A stretch of DNA of 64,000 bases from Paenibacillus phytohabitans (GCF_013141775.1 NZ_WHOB01000027.1:62001-126000), one strand, 5' to 3'; shown: positions 26,764-36,448, counted from the first letter of the stretch. Translations and numbers: made by a program. The notes: a model not told the origin generated them from the letters alone.

Positions 26764-27789
26764 TTATTCTTTAGCAGAATATTCGTCAATACTGAAGGTG
26801 AGTATCTTATCGAAGATCACATATTCTTTACGGCTACTGAACGGACCTTTGTTATTGTTGTGTTTATCAATTGCAAATTTCGCCGGTCCTGCTCCGGCAT
26901 CACGGGCATCATACCAATCCAAGAAAGCATTCACTTCTTCGATAGAGAGATCAAATTCTTTCTCAAGCCTATTCGTTAGCGTGACAGTTAGAATGGCACG
27001 ATCACCAGATGGTTCTGGATCAGGCACTAATACACCTTGAGGTTTTGCAGATGCTTAATTTGAGTATGTACTTTGTCCATTTGCGTTTAATGCCGTAACC
27101 ACATAATAATAAGTAGTATTACTAATTACAGAAGTGTCAGTATAAACTGTGCCAGTTACATTAGTGGCTATTGTTTCATACGGTCCTCCGGCAGTTATGC
27201 TTCGTTTAACATTATAACTGGTAGCATTAGAGCTCGCCATCCAACTTAGATTTACATTAGATTCACTACCTACTGCTTTTAAATCTTTAGGTGCAACTAT
27301 CGTTGAAACAATTACATATCCATCCTTATCGATATCAACGGCATCAAAATCAAAAATCGAATAGGTACCAGAATTCACTACACTTACCTCTACTGAATGC
27401 AATTTATTTTCTAAACCCATTTTTTCAAAAAGAAGTGTAACCGCTTGTGCTGATCCGTTTGCTGAATAGCTATATTGAACATCATCAATTTTAATGTTGA
27501 TAGATGATTGTCTATCAAGTCCTCTATAACCGATCATTCGAATGTTTTTTCCCACAAAACTAAACTTAACTGTGTGTAAAGCAGGACTCAGAGTATACTT
27601 TTGTGTTAAACCAGATGATAAAGGATTGTTAGTATAGGTTCCCCATGAAGGACCTTCATAGACGAACGCAGAATTTGTATCTTCGATCCGCTGCCATGAA
27701 GTATCAGGACTCGGTGACGTTTGTCCAACCGATGCTGCGTATGTACTTGACTGAAAGGAAAAAAACGACACCAAAACAATTAATGACAC
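26764..27789 (-). pseudogene. Secreted Fn3-type protein broken by one stop codon
   Basis: Two open stretches on the minus strand, 27789-27055 and 27054-26764, are in the same frame and separated by one TAA (27055-27057). The first encodes a hydrophobic start ending in AAS, a carbohydrate-binding-like beta-sandwich and one Fn3 domain (APKDLKAVGS to TYYYVVTALNANGQSTYSN). The second continues ASAKPQGVLVPDPEPSGDRA and then a conserved block (LEKEFDLSIEEVNAFLDWYD) often found at the end of Paenibacillus secreted proteins. A GAA-to-TAA change would explain the break. The 5' end also looks cut: the GTG start has a stop codon directly before it, no ribosome site, and no basic residues. A decayed gene is the best reading; a sequencing error is possible. 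Confidence 0.7.
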
Positions 27790-27827
27790 TTAAGGGTTAT
27801 TGAGGAAATATGTGGATGTAATTTATG

Positions 27828-27868
27828 AAAAAAAGCCCTCCGCCCCGCTTAGGTCGATGGGCTACTTT
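27828..27868 (-). terminator. Possible terminator after the lipoprotein gene
   Basis: On the minus strand AGCCC and GGGCT arms are followed by TTTTTTT. The stem is short, about five pairs with a long loop. It lies downstream of the lipoprotein gene ending at 28084. The 28,000-bp neighbourhood (27869-28083) shows no gene. Confidence 0.45.
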
Positions 27869-28083
27869 ATGTATGCTCTAAATTCAAATTGCCGAACAAA
27901 ACGGGCAGCGGCTATTATAAATGCGACGTGTATCCCCTTACTACTCCGCCATAATCCATGAGTTGGCGAATAGAGTACGGATCTCCTCGGTACCATCCAG
28001 AACCATAAATCACTTGGAATATTATATATATTCGCAAGTGAATCCCCCGCTGAATGCCAGCAGGGGAACACACCATCATCAAT

Positions 28084-28626
28084 TCATCTATACGTCATGG
28101 CCATTTGCTTATCTGTTAACAGAATACTACGTACATTTCCGTTACCATCAAACATAACTGAAATGAGATGAATTTTTGTGTTATCTTCAATATTTTTAGC
28201 CCACTCAGATTCTTTTACAAACTGTTTGCTGTCTGAATCGTAAGCATAATCCAAATTTTTCTCAAGATCCGCCAGATATTGATCCCCATAAATTTTTTTA
28301 ACATCCTCTTTGGACATTCCGATTTTCAAACCGCCGACCGTCTCATACATATCCTCCGATTCTTCAGTCAAATTAATACCCGCCACTTTATCCTCACGGT
28401 ACATAATCCTTACTCCGGAGCTGTAAGCGAATGAATTGCCGATTTTTATATCTTCGCCTTCACCAAGCAGTTTTTCCGCATCCACACGACTCATTCCATA
28501 TTGAACAACTGCTTTATCATCATCCACCTTTTTTATGGCTAAGTCTTTCGTGGTGAGTCCTCCATTTGAAGATCCACAAGCAGTCAAACAGAACAGAAAT
28601 AATAATGCCAGTATACTCTTTCTCAT
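28084..28626 (-). CDS. Lipoprotein with two BamE/SmpA-like repeats
   Basis: This 180-residue protein has a lipoprotein signal (LFLFCLTAC, Cys17 as lipid anchor) and should sit on the outer face of the membrane. The mature part has two similar units, GMSRVDAEKLLGEGEDI and GMSKEDVKKIYGDQY, like the 'GM-x-x-x-D-V-x-x-x-x-G' repeats of small SmpA/OmlA-like or BLIP-like proteins. Function is unknown. It is monocistronic in an AT-rich accessory stretch. Confidence 0.75.
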   Translation of the reverse strand: MRKSILALLFLFCLTACGSSNGGLTTKDLAIKKVDDDKAVVQYGMSRVDAEKLLGEGEDIKIGNSFAYSSGVRIMYREDKVAGINLTEESEDMYETVGGLKIGMSKEDVKKIYGDQYLADLEKNLDYAYDSDSKQFVKESEWAKNIEDNTKIHLISVMFDGNGNVRSILLTDKQMAMTYR

Positions 28627-28814
28627 GTCCAGCCCCCTAGATAATTTACCTAAAGTTTACCATAGAGAGAAATACGAAAAAAGCCCATCCGACCCGATGA
28701 AGGGATACCGCAGATCCGTGGTGCTGAAACTAAATGTCATATCAAATGGGTGACCTTTGAGTTCATTCAGCTGAGCCTCCTCCACCTTCTAAAGTCATCA
28801 TTCCATGCAAAAAA

Positions 28815-28846
28815 AACAAGCCCCCGCTGTTAACTAGGAGACTTGT
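28815..28846 (-). terminator. Terminator of the GlcNAc operon
   Basis: On the minus strand ACAAG and CTTGT arms enclose a partly paired loop and are followed by eight T. It lies about 40 bp past the stop of the GH20 gene, the last gene of the operon. Confidence 0.7.
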
Positions 28847-28885
28847 CCTGTTGACTCTGCTTGAAGAGTTCTATCAACTGGTTGC

Positions 28886-30754
28886 TCAATGATCCAAATG
28901 AAGCCCCATCTCATGGTATAAGGTCCGCTCCAGATAATCATGCAGGAAGAAACGCGAGCTTACAAAATGAGCGGCCATATCGGGAGACTGATACTGTTCC
29001 AACGCTGCTGTCATGCGCGGGCGGACCGCCTCTCGACCACGGCGGTTATGCTGATAACTGTTCAGCAGGGACTGCCATTCCGCCTCATCCCCCGGATACA
29101 TCTCCCAGCGGTAGACGTATTTATGGATAGCCCGCGAACGGTCTGTAGCATCTTCAAAATCATGCATCACCGCAATCAGTCCGGCAACATCTTTGTTGAG
29201 CCGGACTTCATCAACCAGCTTCCAGATCAGATTATAATAATCCTCCAGCCTGTACTTTCCCTGAAGCTCACGCGCCTTCCCGGCAGGAATGCCGTGGAAC
29301 CGCTCCAGGAAGCGGTCGATAAAAGTCTCCGTATCCGCCTTCCGGTTCCAGGCCAGCTCAGCATGAAGCAGCATGGGGTACCAGGTCGTTTCAAAGATTC
29401 CGTAAGGGACTCCCAGACTGAACGGGCCGGTCCAGTTCGTAGCCACCACGCAATCAAGGTGGAGACGACCTGCTGCTTCAGCCCACTGCCGCAGATTATC
29501 CGTCCGGTTATCCAGCACGGGATAATTCTGATGCTCTGCCGAGTCGAAGCTGCGGACCGCCGGTGCACCCAACACTTCAATGCCGAGAGCTCGGAATTTG
29601 TCCGCAAGCCCTGAGACCTCCGCTTCAATGTTGCGGCCGTTATAGATCCAGATCATCGCTACACTGCGCGGGTCCAGCTTCGCCAGTTCCTCAGGCGGGC
29701 ATTTATCCAGCATGTCATGCCAGAATACCGGCGTTCTGCCCCGGCTTGAAGTGAATTCAATCAGCCGGTTCAGAAAGGCGATGAACGCCCGCTCCCGGAT
29801 TCCGCCGAAGGCTTCCCGGCATTGCGCACACTCACACAAGCTATACACTTCATCGCAGCCTAGATGAATATAAGGGGAGTCCGGATGAGCCTCAATCATC
29901 TCCTCCAGCAAATCCGTAATGAGCTGATAGGATTCCGGACGGGAAGGGCAGATTTCTCCGGTGGAAGACTCGGTCTCCCGGAGATGCCGCCAACGGTCGT
30001 GCCGAAGCACATATTCCAGATGCCCGAAGCTCTGCTGAAGCGGAATAATCTCGATAAAATGCTCCTTCGCAGCGTCGTGCAGCGCCTCCAGCTGCACCGG
30101 ATTCAGCGCATGCTGCGGGTGCGTCAGCTCCGGATACTTCCGGAACGGAAACTTGTCTTCGTATTCGATCAGGACCGCATTGATCTTGTAGCTGGAGAAA
30201 TCAGCCAAATAACGGATCAGCAGCTCCGGCTTCGAGAAGGTCTGGCGGAGGTCATAGTTCATCGCACGCAAACGGGTATCCGGCCAGTCCATAATGGTGA
30301 CTGCGGCGATCTCCCCCTGCGGATTCCGCAGCTGCAGCAAGGTCTGGAGCCCGTAATACAGCCCGGTGGCATCCGTTGCCCGGATGTGGACGCGATGCTC
30401 AGACACCTCCAGCAGGTAACTCTCCTTCCGGCCTTCCAGCAGGGAAAGCTCCGCTTCCGGCACTCCAACTAGCCCAGCTCCCGCCACGCCGTTCTCACCG
30501 CCGCCCCCTCTTAACGCACCTTTCTGCAGACGCTCACCAGCAGACGTTCCCGCCGCGCTGTGCAGCAGCAGAGTATAGCCGCTGCCCTCTGTGGAGCAGG
30601 CCAGCTTCGCCCCGGGAAAAGCACGGCGGCAATGCCGCTCCAGCCTTGGCTCCTCCTGCTCCATCATCAGACTCAGCCATACTCCGTCTTTGATCTGAAA
30701 AGTGCTTCCGTCCTCAAGCTTCAACTGGTGCGGTTCTGGCAGTAAATTATACAT
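28886..30754 (-). CDS. GH20 beta-N-acetylhexosaminidase
   Basis: This 622-residue cytoplasmic enzyme should remove terminal GlcNAc from imported oligosaccharides. It has the GH20b-like N-terminal domain (about 1-150), then the catalytic barrel with the paired acids Asp301-Glu302 in HLGCDEVYSL, where Asp positions the substrate acetamido group and Glu is the acid. A C-terminal helical region follows. Cysteines in CDEVYSLCECAQC are notable and could bind metal. No signal peptide is present. It is the last gene in the operon permease-permease-binding protein-nagB-nagA-GH20, which fits stepwise breakdown to GlcNAc. Phosphorylation of GlcNAc before NagA must come from a kinase encoded elsewhere. 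Confidence 0.88.
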   Translation of the reverse strand: MYNLLPEPHQLKLEDGSTFQIKDGVWLSLMMEQEEPRLERHCRRAFPGAKLACSTEGSGYTLLLHSAAGTSAGERLQKGALRGGGGENGVAGAGLVGVPEAELSLLEGRKESYLLEVSEHRVHIRATDATGLYYGLQTLLQLRNPQGEIAAVTIMDWPDTRLRAMNYDLRQTFSKPELLIRYLADFSSYKINAVLIEYEDKFPFRKYPELTHPQHALNPVQLEALHDAAKEHFIEIIPLQQSFGHLEYVLRHDRWRHLRETESSTGEICPSRPESYQLITDLLEEMIEAHPDSPYIHLGCDEVYSLCECAQCREAFGGIRERAFIAFLNRLIEFTSSRGRTPVFWHDMLDKCPPEELAKLDPRSVAMIWIYNGRNIEAEVSGLADKFRALGIEVLGAPAVRSFDSAEHQNYPVLDNRTDNLRQWAEAAGRLHLDCVVATNWTGPFSLGVPYGIFETTWYPMLLHAELAWNRKADTETFIDRFLERFHGIPAGKARELQGKYRLEDYYNLIWKLVDEVRLNKDVAGLIAVMHDFEDATDRSRAIHKYVYRWEMYPGDEAEWQSLLNSYQHNRRGREAVRPRMTAALEQYQSPDMAAHFVSSRFFLHDYLERTLYHEMGLHLDH

Positions 30755-30790
30755 GGCTCCCCTCCTTATCTTGCAGCTTTATCCTTACTT

Positions 30791-30889
30791 TGCACCTGTA
30801 CTTCACTTCGTTCTTCCAGCATTCCAGCAGCTTCATTCTACGCTGCACCTGCTCTTCACTCCGTTCTTCCAGCAGTCCAACAGCTTCAG
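30791..30889. repeat. Tandem duplication of the nagA 3' end
   Basis: Positions 30791-30836 and 30844-30889 match at about 40 of 46 bases, 53 bp apart. The right copy encodes the last residues of NagA (KLLDCWKNGVKSRC); the left copy lies just after its stop codon. This is a small diverged tandem duplication. Confidence 0.75.
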
Positions 30890-32083
30890 CCGTGCTCCGT
30901 CCCGGCGGAAGCTCACGATATCGGCAGGCGCTCCGGGAGCAAGGCCTGCCGCCTGGGGCAGGCCCAGTAGCCCCGCCGGATGCAGCGAGGCGCAGTTCCA
31001 GGCCTCATCCAGCCCGGCGAGGCCTGAACATGCCAACCCGGCCACCTGCTCGGCCAGCTGCATGGCCGAGCCCGCAAGCAGCCCGGGATTCCCCGCCAAA
31101 TGCAGGCGGCCTTCCTCCGTCAGCACAACTTCACCGCCGATATGGAGCCGGTAATGTCCCGGCGGCATGCCGCTGAGCGAGACCGCATCGCTGACCAGAA
31201 TCGCCTGTTCGCACTTCATCCGCAGAATAAGCTTCAGCAGCGAAGGCGGCAGATGGAAGCCGTCAGCGATCATGCAGCCCCAGAGCTCATCTGCCGCAAG
31301 TTGCTCCAGCAGATAATTGGGATGGCGCGGCAGACTCAGATGGGTACCATTGCCCAGATGTGTCGACATGCGCGCTCCGGCGGCAATGGCCTCGCGAATC
31401 TGGGCAGGCGAAGCCGCAGTGTGGCCGATGGAGACGATAACACCCGCATCGCTGCACCTGGTAATGAACGAAGGCGCCTCCGGCCATTCCGGCGAAATTG
31501 TGATGATCCGGATCAGCCCTTCCGCTGCATCCTGCCAGCGGACGAAGGCCTCCCAGTCCGGCGGGCAGATATGCTCCGCCGGATGCGCACCGCGCGGCCC
31601 GTCCTCCGGCGAGAGGAATGGGCCTTCCAGATGGATGCCCGCAATTCCTGCGGCGGCAGCCGGATCAGACCGCACCGCTGCCGCGAAGGCTGCGGCAGCC
31701 TCACCTATGGCTGCGCTGCTGTTGGTAATCAGCGTCGGACAATAGCTGGTCACTCCCCCCGCCTGAAGCAGGCGCGTAATCCCCGATACATCCTCCATAC
31801 GCAGCGGCAGTGTATTGAAGTCTATGCCGAAGCTGCCGTTCACCTGCAGATCAACCAGTCCCGGCGCGAGCCAGGGAATACCACCCCCAGCATCAGACAA
31901 TGTCCCTACACCTATCCCTATCCCTGTACCTGATTCAGCACCACCCTTAACCTCTGACCCTATATCTTCCGCAAGCCCGTTCACCGCGGCAATTCTTCCT
32001 CCCGCAACTGTCAATTCAATCAGCTTACCTGTGCTGTAATGCCTCCCAACTATACTCTCCAGTCCTTCCGGCATAGCCGTCAT
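30833..32083 (-). CDS. nagA: N-acetylglucosamine-6-phosphate deacetylase
   Basis: NagA removes the acetyl group from GlcNAc-6-phosphate. The 416-residue amidohydrolase shows HLEGPFLSPEDGPRGAHP (metal-binding Glu), SIGHTAAS and THLGNGTH (metal-binding His residues) and the catalytic Asp in LVSDAVSLSG. Its ATG overlaps the nagB stop as ATGA, so translation is coupled. A Gly-rich insertion near residues 40-65 (GTGIGIGVGTLSDAGGG) is unusual. The 3' end is followed by a degenerate copy of its own last 46 bp. Confidence 0.93.
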   Translation of the reverse strand: MTAMPEGLESIVGRHYSTGKLIELTVAGGRIAAVNGLAEDIGSEVKGGAESGTGIGIGVGTLSDAGGGIPWLAPGLVDLQVNGSFGIDFNTLPLRMEDVSGITRLLQAGGVTSYCPTLITNSSAAIGEAAAAFAAAVRSDPAAAAGIAGIHLEGPFLSPEDGPRGAHPAEHICPPDWEAFVRWQDAAEGLIRIITISPEWPEAPSFITRCSDAGVIVSIGHTAASPAQIREAIAAGARMSTHLGNGTHLSLPRHPNYLLEQLAADELWGCMIADGFHLPPSLLKLILRMKCEQAILVSDAVSLSGMPPGHYRLHIGGEVVLTEEGRLHLAGNPGLLAGSAMQLAEQVAGLACSGLAGLDEAWNCASLHPAGLLGLPQAAGLAPGAPADIVSFRRDGARLKLLDCWKNGVKSRCSVE

Positions 32084-32901
32084 AAGCCGAGGGCCTCCCG
32101 GTCAGTGAACAAGACCATGTCCGGATGGGAACGCAATATCGTGGCTGGGCAGGCGGTACTGACCGGATCTTGGAGCGCTGCCTGAAGGGCTCTCCGCTTG
32201 GACGCGCCGGGCACAATGCCGACCAGTTGCCCGGCTGCCATCAGTGCGGGAATGGTCAGCGTCAGGGCATGGGCCGGCACCTCCTCCAGCCTGGAGAAGC
32301 AGCCGTCGTTCACCTGCTGGCGGCGGCAAGCCTCCTCAAGCAGCACAGCCTTGACCAGAACCGGATCATTGAAATCGGCCACGGGCGGATCATTGAAGGC
32401 AATATGGCCGTTCTCTCCAATCCCGAGGCAGACGATGTCGATAGGAGCTTCGCGCAGCAGCTCCGAATACCTCGCGCATTCCAGCTCTACATCTGCCATT
32501 CCGTCCAGCAGCTCCACCCTGCCGGGCTTCACCCGGCTGAACAGCCTGGCGGTCAGATACGTTCCGAAGCTCTGCGGCGCCGCGCTGTCCAGTCCGATAT
32601 ATTCATCCATATGAAAGGCGTCGACCCGGGACCAGTCAATCCCCTGCTCCCGTACCAGCCCCTCGTACAGCTCGCTTTGCGAAGGCGCGGCAGCAAATAC
32701 CATCCGTACACGCCTGTCCTTCTCTTCCAGCAGCCTGCGCATATATTCTCCAGCCTGCACCGCCGCAGCGGCGCCCATGAGGCTGCGGCTGCTGTAGATA
32801 TGGATGGACATCCGCTCCGCTGCTTTTACCGCAAGCAGCCCTTCTCTATCGTCCATACCGCACTGCACTTCCTTTCCCTCCAGCCCGCCCGTATATCCCA
32901 T
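32080..32901 (-). CDS. nagB: Glucosamine-6-phosphate deaminase
   Basis: NagB converts glucosamine-6-phosphate to fructose-6-phosphate and ammonia, the last step before glycolysis. The 273-residue protein has AFHMDEYIGL (catalytic Asp) and GIGENGHIAFNDPP (catalytic His), and PGASKRRALQAAL near the end. The start is uncertain: the ATG at 32901 lies 4 bp after the binding-protein stop and has a modest GAATGAGGA site; an ATG 45 bp later is an alternative that better fits the family's N-terminus. Confidence 0.92.
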   Translation of the reverse strand: MGYTGGLEGKEVQCGMDDREGLLAVKAAERMSIHIYSSRSLMGAAAAVQAGEYMRRLLEEKDRRVRMVFAAAPSQSELYEGLVREQGIDWSRVDAFHMDEYIGLDSAAPQSFGTYLTARLFSRVKPGRVELLDGMADVELECARYSELLREAPIDIVCLGIGENGHIAFNDPPVADFNDPVLVKAVLLEEACRRQQVNDGCFSRLEEVPAHALTLTIPALMAAGQLVGIVPGASKRRALQAALQDPVSTACPATILRSHPDMVLFTDREALGL

Positions 32902-32904
32902 TCC

Positions 32905-34470
32905 TCATTCCCCACTCAGCTGCACGTTCTGCATACGGTCGTAAGCTTCCTTATACACGCCTACCAGCTTATCCACGCCCAGATTGTTCATTTCCTCCAC
33001 ATACTTCTCCCATTCGGACAGATTTCTGGAGCCGGTGACGAATTTGGCGAAGCTCTCATCCCGGTGCTTGTTGATCGCTTCCCCGGTAAGCGAGATCACT
33101 TCATTCTCCTGCTCGGTGAAGGCCGGGCGGGGCTGCATGGCGGACGGGTCATACTTGGCCGCTTCTTCATAAGCATGCTTCAGGTTATCGGAGAACAGCG
33201 ACAGATGGGCGTCGAAGTCGATCCAGGTATACGTGCCGCTGGTCTGCAGCCCGGTCTGCTTGCGCATTTCGGTCACATCGCTGTATTCCGGCTTGAACTT
33301 GATCGTATCGCCTTCTTTGGTATAGGTCTCCCCCTCCTTGCCCCAGCTGGCAAGTGTACGTCCTTCCTCTGTGTAGAAGAAATCCATATAGGCCATGATG
33401 TCGTCAATCTGCTTCGAGGTCGAAGCCACAGTCAGACCGCTCTCCAGATAGTGAAAATAAGGATTGAGCTGCTTGCCGTCCGCCAGACCTGCGGGTGGAG
33501 CCAGGAACTGCATGTTGAATTCAGGGTTGTCTTTCTGCATCGCATTGTTGAAGAAATCAATCCGGCTGATATAATCGACGGTGACAAAAGACTTGCTGGT
33601 AGATACCATATCCTGCCACTGCTTTGTCTGCAGCGAGAGGAAATCCGGAGGAATCAGCCCTTCATCATAGAAGCTTTTCCACATGCCGAGCATTTCCTTA
33701 TAAGCGGGCTCCGTTGGCCCGTAATGCCACTCACTGGTATCAAAATTATAATAAGCGCCCTCACTGGTCCCGAAGTTTATCGTCATGCTGGCATTCAGCT
33801 CATCGGGGTTCTGCCCGTAACGGATGGAGAGCGGAAAGCTATCCGGGTATTTCGCCTTCAGCACCTGAAGAGCTTCATGCAGTTCTTCATAGGTCGTTGG
33901 CGCCTTCAAGCCTTCCTTGTCAAAAACATCCTTCCGGTACATCCAGACTAAGCGGTTCGTCTCTCCGAAGCCCTGGTTCGGGAACATATACATCTTCCCG
34001 TCTGCAGACAACGCCGCCTTAGCTTCATCGGGATACTGCTGGATCCACTTGCTCAGGTTCGGCATCTTGTCCATATACTCCTTGATATCCACCAGAGCAC
34101 CTTGCTGGCCGAATTTGTTCGATTCCTTACGGTTCGGCATATATAGGATGTCCGGCAGGTTTTTGGAGGCAATCGCCAGATTGAGGCTCTCTTCAAGCTC
34201 CCCGGAAGGTGTCTGCACCTCCAGGGTGACACCGGTCTTCTCCTTAAGCCAGCTCCAGACCGGCCAGGACTCCGAATAAGGAAACGTAGCATTGTTGTCC
34301 AGCAACGCCGTGAAGGTCTTGACCGGCAATGCAGACGGACTTCCCGAACCTTCACTGCCCTCCTGCACAGCAGCTTCCGGCGCGGCTGCATTATTATTGT
34401 TGCCGCTGCAGCCGGACAGAAGCAGCGATGCCATCACGGTAAGCAGACTTGCAGTCATCCATTTTCTCAT
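32905..34470 (-). CDS. Extracellular solute-binding lipoprotein (LplA type)
   Basis: This 521-residue protein is exported and lipid-anchored: start MRKWMTASLLTVMASLLLSGC with lipobox LLSGC. The mature part is a type-1 sugar-binding protein of the large LplA group found with LplB/LplC-type permeases. It should capture oligosaccharides outside the cell for the two permeases encoded upstream. Given nagA, nagB and GH20 in the same operon, chitobiose or N-glycan-derived GlcNAc oligosaccharides are likely. I chose ATG 34470, which has GGGAGTGG upstream. Confidence 0.88.
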   Translation of the reverse strand: MRKWMTASLLTVMASLLLSGCSGNNNNAAAPEAAVQEGSEGSGSPSALPVKTFTALLDNNATFPYSESWPVWSWLKEKTGVTLEVQTPSGELEESLNLAIASKNLPDILYMPNRKESNKFGQQGALVDIKEYMDKMPNLSKWIQQYPDEAKAALSADGKMYMFPNQGFGETNRLVWMYRKDVFDKEGLKAPTTYEELHEALQVLKAKYPDSFPLSIRYGQNPDELNASMTINFGTSEGAYYNFDTSEWHYGPTEPAYKEMLGMWKSFYDEGLIPPDFLSLQTKQWQDMVSTSKSFVTVDYISRIDFFNNAMQKDNPEFNMQFLAPPAGLADGKQLNPYFHYLESGLTVASTSKQIDDIMAYMDFFYTEEGRTLASWGKEGETYTKEGDTIKFKPEYSDVTEMRKQTGLQTSGTYTWIDFDAHLSLFSDNLKHAYEEAAKYDPSAMQPRPAFTEQENEVISLTGEAINKHRDESFAKFVTGSRNLSEWEKYVEEMNNLGVDKLVGVYKEAYDRMQNVQLSGE

Positions 34471-34509
34471 ATAAGCCACTCCCATTCCCATGAATTGTAC
34501 AGTTCATTG

Positions 34510-35376
34510 TCAGCCTTTGACGGCTCCAATCATTGCGCCTTGGACGAAATACTTCTGGATAAACGGATACACGGCTAGAATCGGAAGCGTTGATACCATA
34601 ATCGTCGCATATTTCAGCGATTCTTCAACAATCTGATTATCCCCCCCAATACCGGTTACATCTCCTGAGCTGGAGGTGCCGGCAAGGACCATATTGCGCA
34701 GCAGCACCTGCAGCGGGAACAGCTCCGAGGAGCGCAGATACAAGAGCGGGCCGAGGAAATTATTCCACATGCTCACCGCATAGAAGAGCGCAATCGTCGC
34801 AAATGAAGCTTTGGACAAGGGCACGATGATACGGGCAAAGATACCGATGTCATTCAATCCGTCCATGCGCCCCGACTCCTCCAGCTCCTTCGGAATGCCC
34901 GCGAAGAATGTGCGCATCAGAATCAGATTCCAGGTGCTCACCGCACCCGGCAGCACCATCCCCCACACGGTGTCGACCAGATTCAGAGAGCGGACCACAA
35001 GGAAGGTGGGAATCATCCCGCCGCCGAAGAACATAGTGACCACAATCAGCATGGTCAGGCTTTTGCGCAGCGCCATATCGCTCCGCGACAAGGCGTAAGC
35101 TCCCGTGGAGGTAATGAGCAGGGAGATCAGTGTACCCGTAAAGGTGTAGACGATCGTGTTCTTGTAAGCTACCCAGATCTTGGAGTCCTCCAGTACCACT
35201 TTATACATGTCAAGGTTAAAGCCCTTGGGCCAGATGGACACTTTATTCTGGATGACATTAGAATCACTGCTGAGCGACACCGCCAGCATGTGTACAAACG
35301 GATACAGCGTAGCGACCACAACCATCAGCAGCGCAATCCCATTGATTATACTGAACAGGTTAATCCGGAATTTCAT
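34510..35376 (-). CDS. ABC sugar permease (LplC/MalG type)
   Basis: This 288-residue inner-membrane protein has about six helices and the EAA loop (KELEESGRMDGLNDIGIF) that contacts the ATPase. It pairs with the LplB-type permease encoded just upstream. ATG 35376 is preceded by AAAGAGGTG at good spacing; the longer frame from 35412 overlaps the previous gene. No ATPase gene is nearby, so a shared MsmX-like ATPase is expected elsewhere. Confidence 0.88.
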   Translation of the reverse strand: MKFRINLFSIINGIALLMVVVATLYPFVHMLAVSLSSDSNVIQNKVSIWPKGFNLDMYKVVLEDSKIWVAYKNTIVYTFTGTLISLLITSTGAYALSRSDMALRKSLTMLIVVTMFFGGGMIPTFLVVRSLNLVDTVWGMVLPGAVSTWNLILMRTFFAGIPKELEESGRMDGLNDIGIFARIIVPLSKASFATIALFYAVSMWNNFLGPLLYLRSSELFPLQVLLRNMVLAGTSSSGDVTGIGGDNQIVEESLKYATIMVSTLPILAVYPFIQKYFVQGAMIGAVKG

Positions 35377-35392
35377 AATAAGCACCTCTTTT

Positions 35393-36361
35393 CTACCATA
35401 GACTGGTTTCACTTATGCGGCGGCTGATCCAGTTGGCACTATAGATGAAGACCAGACTGATAATCCCCATGAACAGGTCTATGGAAGCACCATAGCTGAA
35501 ATTACCTTGCTGCATACCGACTCTGTATACATAAGTGCTGATAATATCCGCAGTTTCGTAAATCGCCGGATTCTGCATCAAGAAGACCTTCTCGAAGCCT
35601 ATCTCCAGCACCTGCCCGATATTCAGAATGAGTGTAATGACAATCGCGGGAGAGATACCCGGCAGCGTAATATGCCAGATCCGCCGCAGTCTGCCTGCTC
35701 CGTCCATTTCTGCCGCTTCGTACAGCTGGGGATCAATGGCGGTTAGCGCAGCCAGATAGATGATGGTCTCCCAGCCGATATGCTGCCAGATTTCCGAGAG
35801 TACATAAATGATACGGAAGAATCCCGGCTCGTTCATGAAGTTAACAGGCCCGATGCCAAGGCCGCCGAGCAGATTATTGATCAGCCCTCCCGTTGGCGAG
35901 AGAAACATAATCACCATACTGGCAACAATGACATTGGAGATGAAATGCGGAAGATAGCTTACCGTCTGCACGAGGCGTTTGAAGGATGCTTTCCTTACCT
36001 CATTCAGCAGAATCGCGAGCAGGATCGGGGCAGGAAAGCCGAATACCAGCCGGTATAATCCAAGTAGAAAGGTATTCTTCATCAGCAGCAGGAAATCCGG
36101 GTTTTCCAGAAACATCCGGTAGTATTTGAAGCCCACCCAGTTGCTGGCCCAGATTCCCTTGAACAGATTGTAATCCTTAAACGTGATCACCAGCCCGAAC
36201 ATCGGCAGATACTTGAAAATCAAATAATACAGCAGACAGGGAAGAAACAGCAGCCATAATAATTTGTTTCTTCTCCAGGTCTTCATCACCCGTTCCCTCA
36301 GCTGCGGCCGGTTCCGATTTCTCCCGGCGGTTGTCTTCGGCAGTGCATTTGCTTGCCCCAT
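35393..36361 (-). CDS. ABC sugar permease (LplB type)
   Basis: This 322-residue permease has about six membrane helices, the typical start LLWLLFLPCLLYYLIFKYLP and the EAA loop (LYEAAEMDGAGRLRRIW). It is the first gene of the GlcNAc oligosaccharide operon. AGGGGG lies 7 bp before the ATG at 36361; another ATG six bases earlier is too close to that site. A perfect cre match lies 88 bp upstream, and the divergent AraC-type regulator starts at 36600. Confidence 0.88.
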   Translation of the reverse strand: MGQANALPKTTAGRNRNRPQLRERVMKTWRRNKLLWLLFLPCLLYYLIFKYLPMFGLVITFKDYNLFKGIWASNWVGFKYYRMFLENPDFLLLMKNTFLLGLYRLVFGFPAPILLAILLNEVRKASFKRLVQTVSYLPHFISNVIVASMVIMFLSPTGGLINNLLGGLGIGPVNFMNEPGFFRIIYVLSEIWQHIGWETIIYLAALTAIDPQLYEAAEMDGAGRLRRIWHITLPGISPAIVITLILNIGQVLEIGFEKVFLMQNPAIYETADIISTYVYRVGMQQGNFSYGASIDLFMGIISLVFIYSANWISRRISETSLW

Positions 36362-36448
36362 ACGCATTCCCCCTAAATACTGTAGTGATGTTAGCTTATT
36401 TCCCCTTTCAAGCCGGGAGTTATGGTTGAATTATAGGGATAAAATCGG

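Noticed and set aside
32125..33951. 608-residue plus-strand reading frame
   Set aside because: It lies antisense to nagB and the binding-protein gene, has no ribosome site and no domain pattern, while the minus-strand frames have clear family motifs.
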